From Aeropyrum sp. (GTDB lineage Archaea; Thermoproteota; Thermoprotei_A; Sulfolobales; Acidilobaceae): a stretch of DNA of 60,522 nt. This document shows, one piece after another, positions 50,633 through 59,503 of the stretch. A model generated the notes under the pieces. That model was not told where the DNA came from. It did no database searches and saw only the letters and a list, made by a program, of their open reading frames with translations. Location of the stretch: NCBI GenBank assembly GCA_015523465.1, contig WAKF01000026.1, positions 1 through 60,522 of the forward strand, written 5' to 3'. The position numbers were made by a program, and so were the translations under genes. Each line of letters starts with the position of its first letter. Within the stretch, counting starts at the first letter, position 1.

Positions 50633-51910
50633 TTACATCCCCGCATCATCCTCTATAAGTGCTATCAGCTCGTCTAGATGCCTTGCAGCAAGCCTCGCTA
50701 CAGCCCTAGCCACCCTAGCCCTCTCCACCCTAATACCCCTAGATGAGAGTAGGTCCTCGATCACCCCCAACTCCCACCTACTATCGCCCTCAAAGAACTC
50801 TGCCACGATGCCAGCAAGGCTTCCAATAGCCCTCCTATCCCCGATCTCAACGGGATCTACGATCTCAACGCCTCTATCCTCAAGGTCCCTCCTAACCCAC
50901 CCTGGGACCCTCACCCTAGATACTAGCACCAGCTTGTCAGGCTTGTACACCTCCTTGTAAAGGAGCACTAACTGGTGCTCCTTAACCTTTACCGCTTTCT
51001 CCTCCTTAAGGGCCTCTACAGTCTCCTTCACACCCAGTATATCACCTAAGCCTTCAACGAGCCCCGTCCACCACCTAGAGTACCATTCCTCGGCCGTGAG
51101 GGGCCTAGCTAGGCTACCCTTAAGATACCTCGTCCTCTCGTACCAATCGTTAAGTTCCTTGCACTCTATTATCAAGTTGGGCCTTCGAATGTCAGGCTCG
51201 CCACCCTTATACTCTACCATGTCAACCACTAACCCCCTATACACTATCATATCAGGCCTCAAGCTCACGTAGAGCTTCCAGACCCTCCTAAGATCCCTAG
51301 AGTCCCCCCAGCCTACAGGCCGGGGAGCTTCTAGGTAGAAGCTCGCATCACCCTTCCCAGGAAGCCTTAGTACTAGGTTAGCCGGTATCGAGCCTCCCCT
51401 CTGCCTCCCCGATCTCTCAATGTGAATGAACCCATGCTCGGGGTACACCATATAGGCTCCCTCTTCTGCCAGAACGACCGCCAGCCCCGTAAAGACCCAG
51501 TACTGGTATATGCTCCTCATGTTTGTCCTGAGGCTAGTCTGGAGGGCGCTCCTAGCCTTAGCTAGATACTCCTCTACACTTAGCTTGCCTCGAGCAAGGT
51601 CTACTGAGTACTGGAATAGCTTCTTAGAAAGGTGATGTCTGGGGTCTGAGAGAAAGCTTCTCAGCTCCTTAGGGAATATTATGCCTCTAGCACCTAGGAC
51701 CTTTCCTAGCCTTTCAGCCTCCTCTAATAGCGTCCTACTCCACTTAACAGCCTCCCTTACTAATCCCCCCACGAAGACGTCTACACTTCTATCCCTGAGT
51801 TCTTCAAGAAGCTCTTCAACGCCTCCTTCGAAAACAAGCCTACCCTTCCTAGTCTTAACCCGCCCCCTAGTAGATTCTGCCAGGCTCCTAAGCTCTTCGA
51901 GCCTCTCCAA
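50633..51910 (-). CDS. PD-(D/E)XK nuclease-like protein of unknown function
   Basis: A 425-residue protein I cannot name. The N-terminal ~135 residues are helical and charged. The central region contains a PD-(D/E)XK-type pattern: Asp220 in SLRPDMIVY and Glu249/Lys251 in PNLIIECKELNDW. Between them lies VVDMVEYKGGE. The C-terminal ~75 residues look like a winged-helix or helical bundle. This suggests a DNA- or RNA-directed nuclease, or a defence or repair factor. It sits 68 nt downstream of tmcA on the same strand. The catalytic assignment is by eye. Confidence 0.65.
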   Translation of the reverse strand: MERLEELRSLAESTRGRVKTRKGRLVFEGGVEELLEELRDRSVDVFVGGLVREAVKWSRTLLEEAERLGKVLGARGIIFPKELRSFLSDPRHHLSKKLFQYSVDLARGKLSVEEYLAKARSALQTSLRTNMRSIYQYWVFTGLAVVLAEEGAYMVYPEHGFIHIERSGRQRGGSIPANLVLRLPGKGDASFYLEAPRPVGWGDSRDLRRVWKLYVSLRPDMIVYRGLVVDMVEYKGGEPDIRRPNLIIECKELNDWYERTRYLKGSLARPLTAEEWYSRWWTGLVEGLGDILGVKETVEALKEEKAVKVKEHQLVLLYKEVYKPDKLVLVSRVRVPGWVRRDLEDRGVEIVDPVEIGDRRAIGSLAGIVAEFFEGDSRWELGVIEDLLSSRGIRVERARVARAVARLAARHLDELIALIEDDAGM

Positions 51911-51978
51911 CCCTAAACCCCCCAGTTACAAGTTATCTTCTCCCCCCTTCTCCTTCCACCCAGAGTAGAAGAGTTCTT

Positions 51979-54111
51979 CTATGTCTCTTCTAGCGTCAGC
52001 GCGGCTTCCACGAGCTTCCTAGTCGCCTGGTCGACGAGCCGTTGAGTCTCATCTACTGTAGCTCCAATAATGCTAGCCACCTCGTTTAAGGGCTTACCCT
52101 GGATTACCCTGGCTACTACCGCGATAGCTTCTTTACCGTCTAATGGTATGGGCCTTAACTTGGAGAGAGCTTTAACTACTAGGATTAGGATGGCATCCAT
52201 AGCCTGCTCCATCTCCACCTCGCCCTCCAAGTATAACTTGGCTATCCTCCTTTGAGCTTCGGTCAAACCCAGATTAGGAGCTCCTGGAGCTGAAGCTGAA
52301 ACCAGTAACACCATCTTCTCGGCTGCCAGGTCTCGGTACACGCTAGACCCTGCCAGCAATAGCTTGTGTAGCATCGCCGTAGACGCGGCATCTAAAGCGT
52401 TCTTAGCCTTCCAATTGAGGGCTTTACCCATCGCAATGTTCTTCTCTCCCGTGACCTTATTGTAGCGAGGGCTAACGTAGTAAGGCGTGTACCCATTCCT
52501 AACCCAGAACTCTATGACATCATGCCTCGAGAACATAGTTAAGACTATGTCGGCCCCCCGCTTTCTAGCCCACTCTTCTATACTCCTCAAAAGCCTCGAC
52601 CCTAAACCCCTCCTTTGGAGTTGAGGGTGAACAGCGATCCGTGATACCCTGTAGGACCTTAAACCTTCAGCAGCCTCGCCAGCCATGAGCTTTAGCCTTT
52701 CGACAGCGATTCTAGCAGCTTTATCGCCCTCCCAGGACTCGTCTACTACGTCTGCTACAGCCACAGGTACGCCAGAGGCTAGCAGAGCATGTATATGATG
52801 GTGCGGGCTATCCATAATGCCTAGCAGATCGTCGGGCATGTTACGGTAGTGAGCTTGGACTAGTATACCATATACTGCTTCAAGAAGCTTCCAGTCATCT
52901 TCTAGAGGGTCTACCACTTTATACTCAACGTCATCCAGGCTATTGGGCTGAGGTGGAGGCTCGGCCTTGAGAAGGAAAGTCCTATACACCCATTCCTCCA
53001 GAGGGTCACCTGGAGGATACCTTATAGGATCCTCCATCTCAACCTCTACTAGAGGCTTCGGTAGCATCTGTGGGAGTAGTCTAGCGAAGGTCCTACCGCT
53101 ACCCTCGTATCCGTGGATCGTAGTAGATACCACGATTTTACCTCCACGCCAAGAAAGCCTCCTAACCCTCGAGACCCCCACAGCCGCAGCCTCATCTATG
53201 ACAACTAGAGGCGCAGGCTCTGCAGACCCGGGCTCCTCATAGCTGATCCTAAACCAGGGCCCCGTAACTCTCACAACATACCCTTCAGAGCCCCGTACAA
53301 CTCTAAACCGGCCCTCCAAGCCTAAGTCCTTCAAACCCTCTAGGAGCCCCCTCATAAGACTTGATACGGAGAGGGGAGTGGGCCCTACAACTACAGCCCT
53401 ACCTATAGCGTGCCAGTAAACCGCTAACGCTAGGATGAGGCCCGCCACGTAACTCTTTCCTCTACCCCTATCACCCTTAATGAAGAGAGTCCTAGCCGGC
53501 GACTTCAAGAACTTACCTCCCACCTCGAGAGCCCGGGCTTGACTAAGAGTTAGAGCCTTGGAGAGAATGCTCCGGGGTACTCCAACCTTACTCTTAAAAC
53601 CCTCTGAAGCCTCGGCCCTAGACTGCTTATCAGGTAGTTCTAGGCGCTTTGATACGACTCTTAGTTCCTCGCCGCAAACTTCAACCCAATAGTGAGCCCT
53701 GCAGGACTTGAATGACGCTAGCAAGTACCTCCGATAAAAGCCTCGGGCCCCCGGAGGCCCGGGATCCCACTCGCCCAGGGGTGGAGCTACTATAGCTAGA
53801 AACCCGCCGCCCTTAACAGTCTCGGCAACCCCCGCAACAACGTTAGGCCTCAGCAAGCCGCCCGTAGAGACTATTGCAGCCTTAAACTCTCCTCCAAGCA
53901 CTTTTTCGAAGGCTGCAAGGCTAACCTCCTCCCGGCAGAGCCCGCTCCTTAGACCCTTTTCCGCGACTAGAAGGCAATCCTCGCCTACAAGCTCGACAAG
54001 CTCCTCTATGGTACGCCTTCTATCGCAGGCATTGACTACTACTAGCCCTCTAAACCCTGTAGACCGGAGTTTAGCAGTGAAGTGAGGGGGAATTAAGGTG
54101 GGTATGGGCAA
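51979..54111 (-). CDS. tmcA: RNA cytidine acetyltransferase TmcA/NAT10 family
   Basis: A 710-residue enzyme that makes N4-acetylcytidine in tRNA (and, in archaea, widely in rRNA and other RNA), using acetyl-CoA and ATP. Domain order is an N-terminal DUF1726-like region, a helicase-like ATPase with Walker A GDRGRGKS (213-220) and VVIDEAAAVG, then a GNAT domain with SRIAVHPQLQRRGLGSRLL, and a C-terminal helical tRNA-binding tail. Widespread ac4C is associated with hyperthermophily, consistent with the organism. Confidence 0.93.
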   Translation of the reverse strand: MPIPTLIPPHFTAKLRSTGFRGLVVVNACDRRRTIEELVELVGEDCLLVAEKGLRSGLCREEVSLAAFEKVLGGEFKAAIVSTGGLLRPNVVAGVAETVKGGGFLAIVAPPLGEWDPGPPGARGFYRRYLLASFKSCRAHYWVEVCGEELRVVSKRLELPDKQSRAEASEGFKSKVGVPRSILSKALTLSQARALEVGGKFLKSPARTLFIKGDRGRGKSYVAGLILALAVYWHAIGRAVVVGPTPLSVSSLMRGLLEGLKDLGLEGRFRVVRGSEGYVVRVTGPWFRISYEEPGSAEPAPLVVIDEAAAVGVSRVRRLSWRGGKIVVSTTIHGYEGSGRTFARLLPQMLPKPLVEVEMEDPIRYPPGDPLEEWVYRTFLLKAEPPPQPNSLDDVEYKVVDPLEDDWKLLEAVYGILVQAHYRNMPDDLLGIMDSPHHHIHALLASGVPVAVADVVDESWEGDKAARIAVERLKLMAGEAAEGLRSYRVSRIAVHPQLQRRGLGSRLLRSIEEWARKRGADIVLTMFSRHDVIEFWVRNGYTPYYVSPRYNKVTGEKNIAMGKALNWKAKNALDAASTAMLHKLLLAGSSVYRDLAAEKMVLLVSASAPGAPNLGLTEAQRRIAKLYLEGEVEMEQAMDAILILVVKALSKLRPIPLDGKEAIAVVARVIQGKPLNEVASIIGATVDETQRLVDQATRKLVEAALTLEET

Positions 54112-54120
54112 TGGCTAAAA

Positions 54121-54414
54121 CTACCTCACTCCAAGAACCCGAACGGTTACCCTATAGCCCCCTTCATCTACATCCCATCCCTCAACCTTAGCCTCAACCT
54201 CCAGCCCCTCATCTCTAAAGGCGCTCTCCACCTCCTCCTTAAGGCTGAAGTCTAAGCTGCAGGCACACCCCTGCCTGATAAGGAGCTTTACTTCTCCGTC
54301 CCTGACAGCGACTATCTCCATCTCGAGGTCGCCCATCATCCACTCATTAAACCTTTGAGCAGCCCTGACGGCCCTGCCGAAGATGTCGGCTGCAGCGACG
54401 CTCACTGTAACCAC
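54121..54414 (-). CDS. hypothetical small protein
   Basis: A 97-residue protein I do not recognise. It begins with an Ala/Val-rich helix and continues as alternating beta-strands and charged turns, ending in a strand-rich YRVTVRVLGVR. A Cys-X-Cys (RQGCACSLD) could bind metal. It lies between the dipeptide transporter operon (stop 4 nt upstream) and tmcA (10 nt downstream), so it is probably co-transcribed with both. No function is proposed. Confidence 0.6.
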   Translation of the reverse strand: MVTVSVAAADIFGRAVRAAQRFNEWMMGDLEMEIVAVRDGEVKLLIRQGCACSLDFSLKEEVESAFRDEGLEVEAKVEGWDVDEGGYRVTVRVLGVR

Positions 54415-54417
54415 CCC

Positions 54418-55521
54418 CTACTCCCAGGTAATGTATCTCCAGCAGGCTACCCTTCTCTCTTCCTCTACCTCGGCAAGGGGCCTCTTTAGGGGCGGCTCCT
54501 TAACGGGGCACATAGGCTTCAATCTATCATAATCCTCTTCGAACTCTACGCAGCGTGGATGGAAACGGCATCCCGGCGGTATAGCTGCAGCGCTGGGCAC
54601 TTCACCCTTGATCCTCAACTCCCTAAACCTCTTCCTATTCTCTGGGTCTGGCTCGGGGATAGCTGCTATGAGAGCCTTTGTATAGGGGTGAACGGGCCTC
54701 TCTATAACCCTCCTAGCATCGCCTATCTCAACTATCCTGCCTAGGTACATCACCGCTATCCTATCACATATATACCTGGCTACAGCCAGGTCATGGGTTA
54801 TGAAAAGGTAGCTAGTCCCTAGCTTCCCCTTAAGGTCTAGCAGAAGCTCAAGGATCTCAGCCCTTATAGAGACGTCTAGCATCGAGACAGGCTCGTCAGC
54901 CACTACGAGACTAGGGTTTAGTATGAAGGCCCTGGCTATGGCTACTCTCTGCCTCTGCCCCCCGCTAAGCTGGTGGGGGTACCTCTCCATGAAGTCGCTA
55001 GCTGGAGTCAGCTTCACAGCCTCCAGCATCTTAGCCACCATCTCCTCCCTCTCCCTCCTATCACCGATGCCATGAACTATCAGAGGGTCCTCTAGGATCC
55101 TCTTTATGGTGAACCTGGGGTTTAGGCTGCCATAGGGGTCCTGGTAGACTATCTGGATCTCCCTCCTAAGAGGCTTAAACCTCCTCCGAGGAACCTTGAG
55201 TAGGTCGACATAGCCATCGCCAGAAACATCTACCCCCTTAGACTGCAGCTCCTCCAAGACCTCCTTCTTAGGCTTGAATAGCGCGGATCCACCCGTAGCC
55301 TCTACAAGCCTCAGCAGAGCTTTACCAGTAGTAGTCTTCCCACAACCGCTCTCCCCTACGAGGCAGAAGACTTCCCCCCTCCTAATCGTGAATGAGACTC
55401 CGTCTACAGCTCTAACATACCTTCTAGGCTTGAAGGTCGCTATCTCGGTTAAACTCCTCCTAAGGGGGAACCAGACCTTCAAGTCCCTAACGTCTAACAA
55501 TACCTCGCTCCCTAGACTCAA
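54418..55521 (-). CDS. oligopeptide/dipeptide ABC transporter ATPase (DppF/OppF)
   Basis: A 367-residue ATPase. Walker A is GESGCGKTT, signature LSGGQRQRVAIARA, Walker B VVADEPVSMLD and the switch His is in FITHDLAVA. The C-terminal oligopeptide-transporter extension contains PPGCRFHPRC, a Cys motif that in this family can bind an Fe-S cluster or metal. A ~60-residue insertion follows Walker A (KKEVLEELQSKGVDVSGDGY). TTG start, 14 nt after the dppD gene. Confidence 0.92.
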   Translation of the reverse strand: MSLGSEVLLDVRDLKVWFPLRRSLTEIATFKPRRYVRAVDGVSFTIRRGEVFCLVGESGCGKTTTGKALLRLVEATGGSALFKPKKEVLEELQSKGVDVSGDGYVDLLKVPRRRFKPLRREIQIVYQDPYGSLNPRFTIKRILEDPLIVHGIGDRREREEMVAKMLEAVKLTPASDFMERYPHQLSGGQRQRVAIARAFILNPSLVVADEPVSMLDVSIRAEILELLLDLKGKLGTSYLFITHDLAVARYICDRIAVMYLGRIVEIGDARRVIERPVHPYTKALIAAIPEPDPENRKRFRELRIKGEVPSAAAIPPGCRFHPRCVEFEEDYDRLKPMCPVKEPPLKRPLAEVEEERRVACWRYITWE

Positions 55522-55535
55522 GAACCTTCACCCCC

Positions 55536-56507
55536 CTAGGCCTCGCCCTCGTTAAGCCAGCAAGCCGAGAGGTGCCCGTCTCCCAGGTTGAATAGGGGAG
55601 GCTCGTTCATCCTACACCTCTCAAAGGCTAGGGGGCAACGGGGGTGGAAGCGGCATCCTTGAGGTGGGTTCCTTAAGTCTGGAGGTTGTCCTGGTATGTA
55701 TGCTAGCTTGTCAACGGGTCCTCTGAGCCTGGGGATAGCCTTGAGTAGTGCCTGTGTATAGGGGTGCTTGGGGTTCTTGTATATATCCTCGCTGCTTCCA
55801 TACTCCACGATCTTGCCCGCATACATTATAGCCACAGTATCAGCTAGCTCCGCTATAACTCCCAGGTCGTGCGTTATCAGTATTATGCTAAGCCCTTTCT
55901 CTCTCTGAAGCCTTTTTAGCAAGTTTAATATCTGAGCTTGGACAACCACGTCTAGAGCTGTGGTGGGCTCGTCGGCTATGACTATGTCTGGTTCGAGGGC
56001 TAGCGCCATAGCTATTACAACCCTCTGTTTTTGCCCTCCGCTGAGCTCGTGCGGGTACCTATCTGCTATGGTCTTGTGGAGGCCCACGCTCTCGAGAAGC
56101 TCGTAGACTCTCTTCCTAGCCTCGTACCCCGAGATCCCTGCATGGACTCTGAGCACCTCCTCTATCTGACGTCCTACAGTGTAGACCGGTGTTAGGGCGT
56201 TCATGGCGCCCTGGAATATCATGCTCACCTTCTTCCATCTGAGCTTTCTTCTTAACTCTGACTCGCTCATCCTGGTAACCTCCATGCCGTCTACTACAAT
56301 GCTCCCTGACACGATCCTCCCGGGCGGTGGTACGAGGCCTAGGATACTCCAGGCTATGGTGCTCTTACCGCTCCCCGACTCGCCAGCGAGGCCTAGGACC
56401 TCGCCCCTTCTAAGCTTTAGGGAGACGCCATCTACAGCCCTCACTATGCCCTTAAGGGTGAAGTAGTAGGTCTTTAAGCCCTCTATCACGAGGACCTCGC
56501 TAGCCAC
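55536..56507 (-). CDS. oligopeptide/dipeptide ABC transporter ATPase (DppD/OppD)
   Basis: A 323-residue ATPase partner of the previous gene. Walker A GESGSGKST, signature LSGGQKQRVVIAMA, Walker B IVIADEPTTALDV, switch ITHDLGVI, and the C-terminal PPQGCRFHPRCPLAFERC. Two ATPases with different Walker A sequences form the usual heterodimer of peptide importers. It follows the DppC permease gene by 8 nt. Confidence 0.93.
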   Translation of the reverse strand: MASEVLVIEGLKTYYFTLKGIVRAVDGVSLKLRRGEVLGLAGESGSGKSTIAWSILGLVPPPGRIVSGSIVVDGMEVTRMSESELRRKLRWKKVSMIFQGAMNALTPVYTVGRQIEEVLRVHAGISGYEARKRVYELLESVGLHKTIADRYPHELSGGQKQRVVIAMALALEPDIVIADEPTTALDVVVQAQILNLLKRLQREKGLSIILITHDLGVIAELADTVAIMYAGKIVEYGSSEDIYKNPKHPYTQALLKAIPRLRGPVDKLAYIPGQPPDLRNPPQGCRFHPRCPLAFERCRMNEPPLFNLGDGHLSACWLNEGEA

Positions 56508-56515
56508 CCTCTAGT

Positions 56516-58213
56516 TCACCTCTTCAGCTTGGGGTTGAGTATGGCGTCTAGGGCGTTACCTATGAATATGAAAGTCATACCTACCACTGCTATCCCCAGG
56601 CCTGGAGGTATGACCCACCACCAATACCCCTTAAGAGCTGCCTGGGCGTTCTGAGCGTCATACAATAGCTTCCCCCAGGTCACTAGGTTGGGGTCTCCTA
56701 GGTTGAGGAAGCTGAGGCTAGCCTCCGCTATTACAGCGCTTGGCACGCTCAATGCCATGCTGGCGAACATGTAGGGTAGGACCTGCGGGAACACGTATAA
56801 TACTAGTATCCTCAGGGTGCCAGCACCGCTGGCTATGGCAGCCTCGACGTAGGGCTCACTCTTAATCTGCAACGCCATACTCCTAGTCACAAAGGATATG
56901 CCGGGCCAGCTAAAGAGCACTATCAATATTATTATGATCCAGATGCTCGGCTTTATCAGTGCGGAGAGCAGGATTAGGAAGGGGAGGACGGGGAGACTGT
57001 ATACTATCTGTGCGATCCTCAGCAGCACCTCATCCACTATACCGCCGGCGTACCCTGCCACAACACCATAGAAGCTCCCTACAACCACTGTTATGGCGCT
57101 GGTTAGGAGCCCGACTATCAGAGCCCAGCGTGTGCCGTAGAGGAGGGCTTGCCAGAGGTCTCTACCGTTGGCGTCGGTCCCCATTAAACCGTAGCATGAG
57201 CCCTTTACCACTACCTTCAAGGGCTCCATCTCTACTTTAAGACCTGAGCCCGCCAAGATTATAGTGAGCTTGTAGTCGCCCTTTAAGATGTTAAGGCTGC
57301 CTCCTTCAGGGTTGAACGCAGCGTCGATGTTACTAGTGAATATTGAATTGTATAGGGATGTGGCTAGCCTAGCTATGCCAGCATCCAAGACCCTCTCATC
57401 AACCTCTACGAGTTCAAGCTTAAACTGTCTCTGAATTAGTTTGAGCGCCTGTAGGGAGTTAATAGTCTTTGTGGCTATACTCTGCGCCATACTCCTCAAG
57501 TTAACATTTATAACTGCGCCTTCAAGCTTTTTCTCAGGATAGCCTAGGAACACCTCCGATATGCTTGCAGGCTTCTCCTCTATCTGTAGAACCCTTGCAA
57601 GGGGCCCCTTAGGCTCCACCTCCCCAGCTTTAACTGTAACTAAGTCTACTCTACCGTCAGGACCTTCAAAGTATATCTCGGATACTGTATACCTTTGAGT
57701 TAGGGCTCCAAGCTTTATAATGATCGTCCTAGGCTTTACTACGAGAGCGGAGCCGTCAGGCTTCTCAATCCTGATCTCATCAACCGCTACAGGCGGCTCC
57801 TCAACCTCGTAGCCCAGGTTCATTGACATGTAGAGGTCCGCGGGTAACTCGTCACCGTCAATTGGAAAGACAGCAACTATAGCATACCCTTCTAGCTCCC
57901 CCCTTTCAACTTCTTCCAGGTAAAGCATGCTGGCCAGCTTTTGGGGGTCCGTGTCAGACCTGACTACTATAGTCGATGTTGGCTCCTTATCACTTAACAG
58001 CCCGGCAGCCCAGCAGGGTGGAACGGCCCTCGGGTAGTCCTGGAAGTACGTTAGGTCTCCGTACCAGTACTTAATGACCTCGCTGTCGCCTATAACGGGG
58101 AAAGTGACGGCTACAAGGACGAGTACTCCTAGCAGAAATAGGCCTGCAAGCCCTATCTTAGACCGTCTATACTCGTGCCAGAAGCTCCTAACACTCTCAA
58201 CTGTAACTGACAA
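56516..58213 (-). CDS. dipeptide ABC transporter permease (DppC-like) with large extracytoplasmic insert
   Basis: A 565-residue permease, nearly twice the usual length. The first transmembrane helix (about 22-41) is followed by a ~300-residue soluble insert (about 42-344), then the canonical DppC core starting at GTDANGRDLWQALLYGTRW with five helices and the EAA loop (EPYVEAAIASGAGTLRILVLYVFPQ). The insert is mixed alpha/beta without a known motif and probably faces outside, where it may help dock the binding protein or shield the translocation path in the hot S-layer space. Confidence 0.88.
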   Translation of the reverse strand: MSVTVESVRSFWHEYRRSKIGLAGLFLLGVLVLVAVTFPVIGDSEVIKYWYGDLTYFQDYPRAVPPCWAAGLLSDKEPTSTIVVRSDTDPQKLASMLYLEEVERGELEGYAIVAVFPIDGDELPADLYMSMNLGYEVEEPPVAVDEIRIEKPDGSALVVKPRTIIIKLGALTQRYTVSEIYFEGPDGRVDLVTVKAGEVEPKGPLARVLQIEEKPASISEVFLGYPEKKLEGAVINVNLRSMAQSIATKTINSLQALKLIQRQFKLELVEVDERVLDAGIARLATSLYNSIFTSNIDAAFNPEGGSLNILKGDYKLTIILAGSGLKVEMEPLKVVVKGSCYGLMGTDANGRDLWQALLYGTRWALIVGLLTSAITVVVGSFYGVVAGYAGGIVDEVLLRIAQIVYSLPVLPFLILLSALIKPSIWIIIILIVLFSWPGISFVTRSMALQIKSEPYVEAAIASGAGTLRILVLYVFPQVLPYMFASMALSVPSAVIAEASLSFLNLGDPNLVTWGKLLYDAQNAQAALKGYWWWVIPPGLGIAVVGMTFIFIGNALDAILNPKLKR

Positions 58214-58228
58214 TCCCTTCTACCCCCC

Positions 58229-59317
58229 TCACCCAACCCTTACTCTCGGGTCTAGCAGCGAGTATATGAAGTCTAGGATCAGGATCGTGACTATGAACAT
58301 GACGGTTAAGACCCAGGTACTCGCTACCAGCATGGGGGCATCGAACTGCTGAATTGCAACCCAGTATATCAAACCCATGCCGGGCCAGCCGAAGACCGCC
58401 TCGGTTATTATAGCGCCTCCAAAGGCGCCTACAATGCTAAGTGCAAGATATGTTACTATCGGCGGGCTACTAGCCCTAAGCACGTGACCATAAACTACCC
58501 TCCTCTCAGGCAGCCCCCTAGCCCTCGCCGTCATCACGAAGTCTTCCTGGAGGACGCCCAGAACAATATTTCTAATAAGGTAAGACGCCCCTCCAAAACT
58601 CACCAGGACTATAGTTGCAACGGGGAGAGTCATATAGTAGAGCCAGATCTTAGCCTGCGCTATAATCCTCTCAAAGAGGCCTAGGTCCTGAGGTAGCTTG
58701 CTTAGGTCGTAGTACACATACATGGCCTGGCTTGGGAAGAGGTCTAGATAGAAGGAGAACACGAGGAGCATTATTATCGCTACCCACCATGTAGGCATGC
58801 TCCAACTAATCATGCCGAATACGCTAACAGCCCTATCAAGCACGCTCCCGGGCTTCCTAGCCATCTGGAAGCCCAGTATAATGCCTATGAGGAACGTTAT
58901 AAGAGTGGCTGTAAGGAATAGTATAGCAGTGTTCTTGAGGGCGATAAGCAGGATCTCTCCTACATCCTTAGTATTACCAATATAACTATACTTCGTAGTC
59001 CCAAAGTCAAACGTAAGATTCCTTATCAACAGTATCTTAGTCCAATTTATAATGTCAAAGGTAAAATTGCCCGTAAGACCATTCTGGCTAAGAAGGTTAT
59101 CCCATAGCTGCTGCCTCTTCTCCTCCAAGAGCTCCGGATTATGAGCATACCTAGTCTCGAGAGTCCTTAAAGCTAGAATATACTGCTCCCTCACAGAGCT
59201 ATACTTCTCCACTACAGTGTAGACGGAAAAGATAGCCGATATAAGGAATAAAGTAACAGCCAGTGTTAGAGCAGCGTTGAAAACCTTAGTAAGCACGAAC
59301 CTAGCTAATGAAGCCAA
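58229..59317 (-). CDS. dipeptide ABC transporter permease (DppB-like)
   Basis: A 362-residue permease with six helices. TM1 (about 10-30) is followed by an extracytoplasmic segment of ~80 residues (SSVREQYILALRTLETRYAHNPELL onward), then the DppB core with TLITFLIGIILGFQMA, the EAA loop (EDFVMTARARGLPERRVVYGHVLRAS) and EAVFGWPGMGLIYWVAI. TTG 59317 follows the purine-rich GGGGGTAGGAGGGG. A TATA-like GGGAAAAAATATCC (about 59355-59368) suggests its own promoter. Confidence 0.92.
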   Translation of the reverse strand: MASLARFVLTKVFNAALTLAVTLFLISAIFSVYTVVEKYSSVREQYILALRTLETRYAHNPELLEEKRQQLWDNLLSQNGLTGNFTFDIINWTKILLIRNLTFDFGTTKYSYIGNTKDVGEILLIALKNTAILFLTATLITFLIGIILGFQMARKPGSVLDRAVSVFGMISWSMPTWWVAIIMLLVFSFYLDLFPSQAMYVYYDLSKLPQDLGLFERIIAQAKIWLYYMTLPVATIVLVSFGGASYLIRNIVLGVLQEDFVMTARARGLPERRVVYGHVLRASSPPIVTYLALSIVGAFGGAIITEAVFGWPGMGLIYWVAIQQFDAPMLVASTWVLTVMFIVTILILDFIYSLLDPRVRVG

Positions 59318-59503
59318 CCCCTCCTACCCCCAACATACATCTTATCCCCGCCTGGATATTTTTTCCCCAAAATCGGTTGACATGATTAAAAAGAACCTAT
59401 GAGAAAAAGCAATAACTCCATAAGACGATGGTGAACACATCAATGCTAGACCGCTAAACCACTTTAAAAAATTAAGGGGAAAGACGGCCTGGAAAGCCTA
59501 GAA
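59318..59503. terminator. intergenic region with T-rich terminator of binding-protein gene and dppB promoter
   Basis: On the minus strand the binding-protein gene ends at 59504, and TTAATTTTTTAAAG at about 59463-59476 supplies the oligo-T tract archaeal RNA polymerase uses to terminate. Downstream of it the dppB TATA-like element lies near 59355-59368. The binding protein may therefore be made from a separate, more abundant transcript. Confidence 0.4.
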
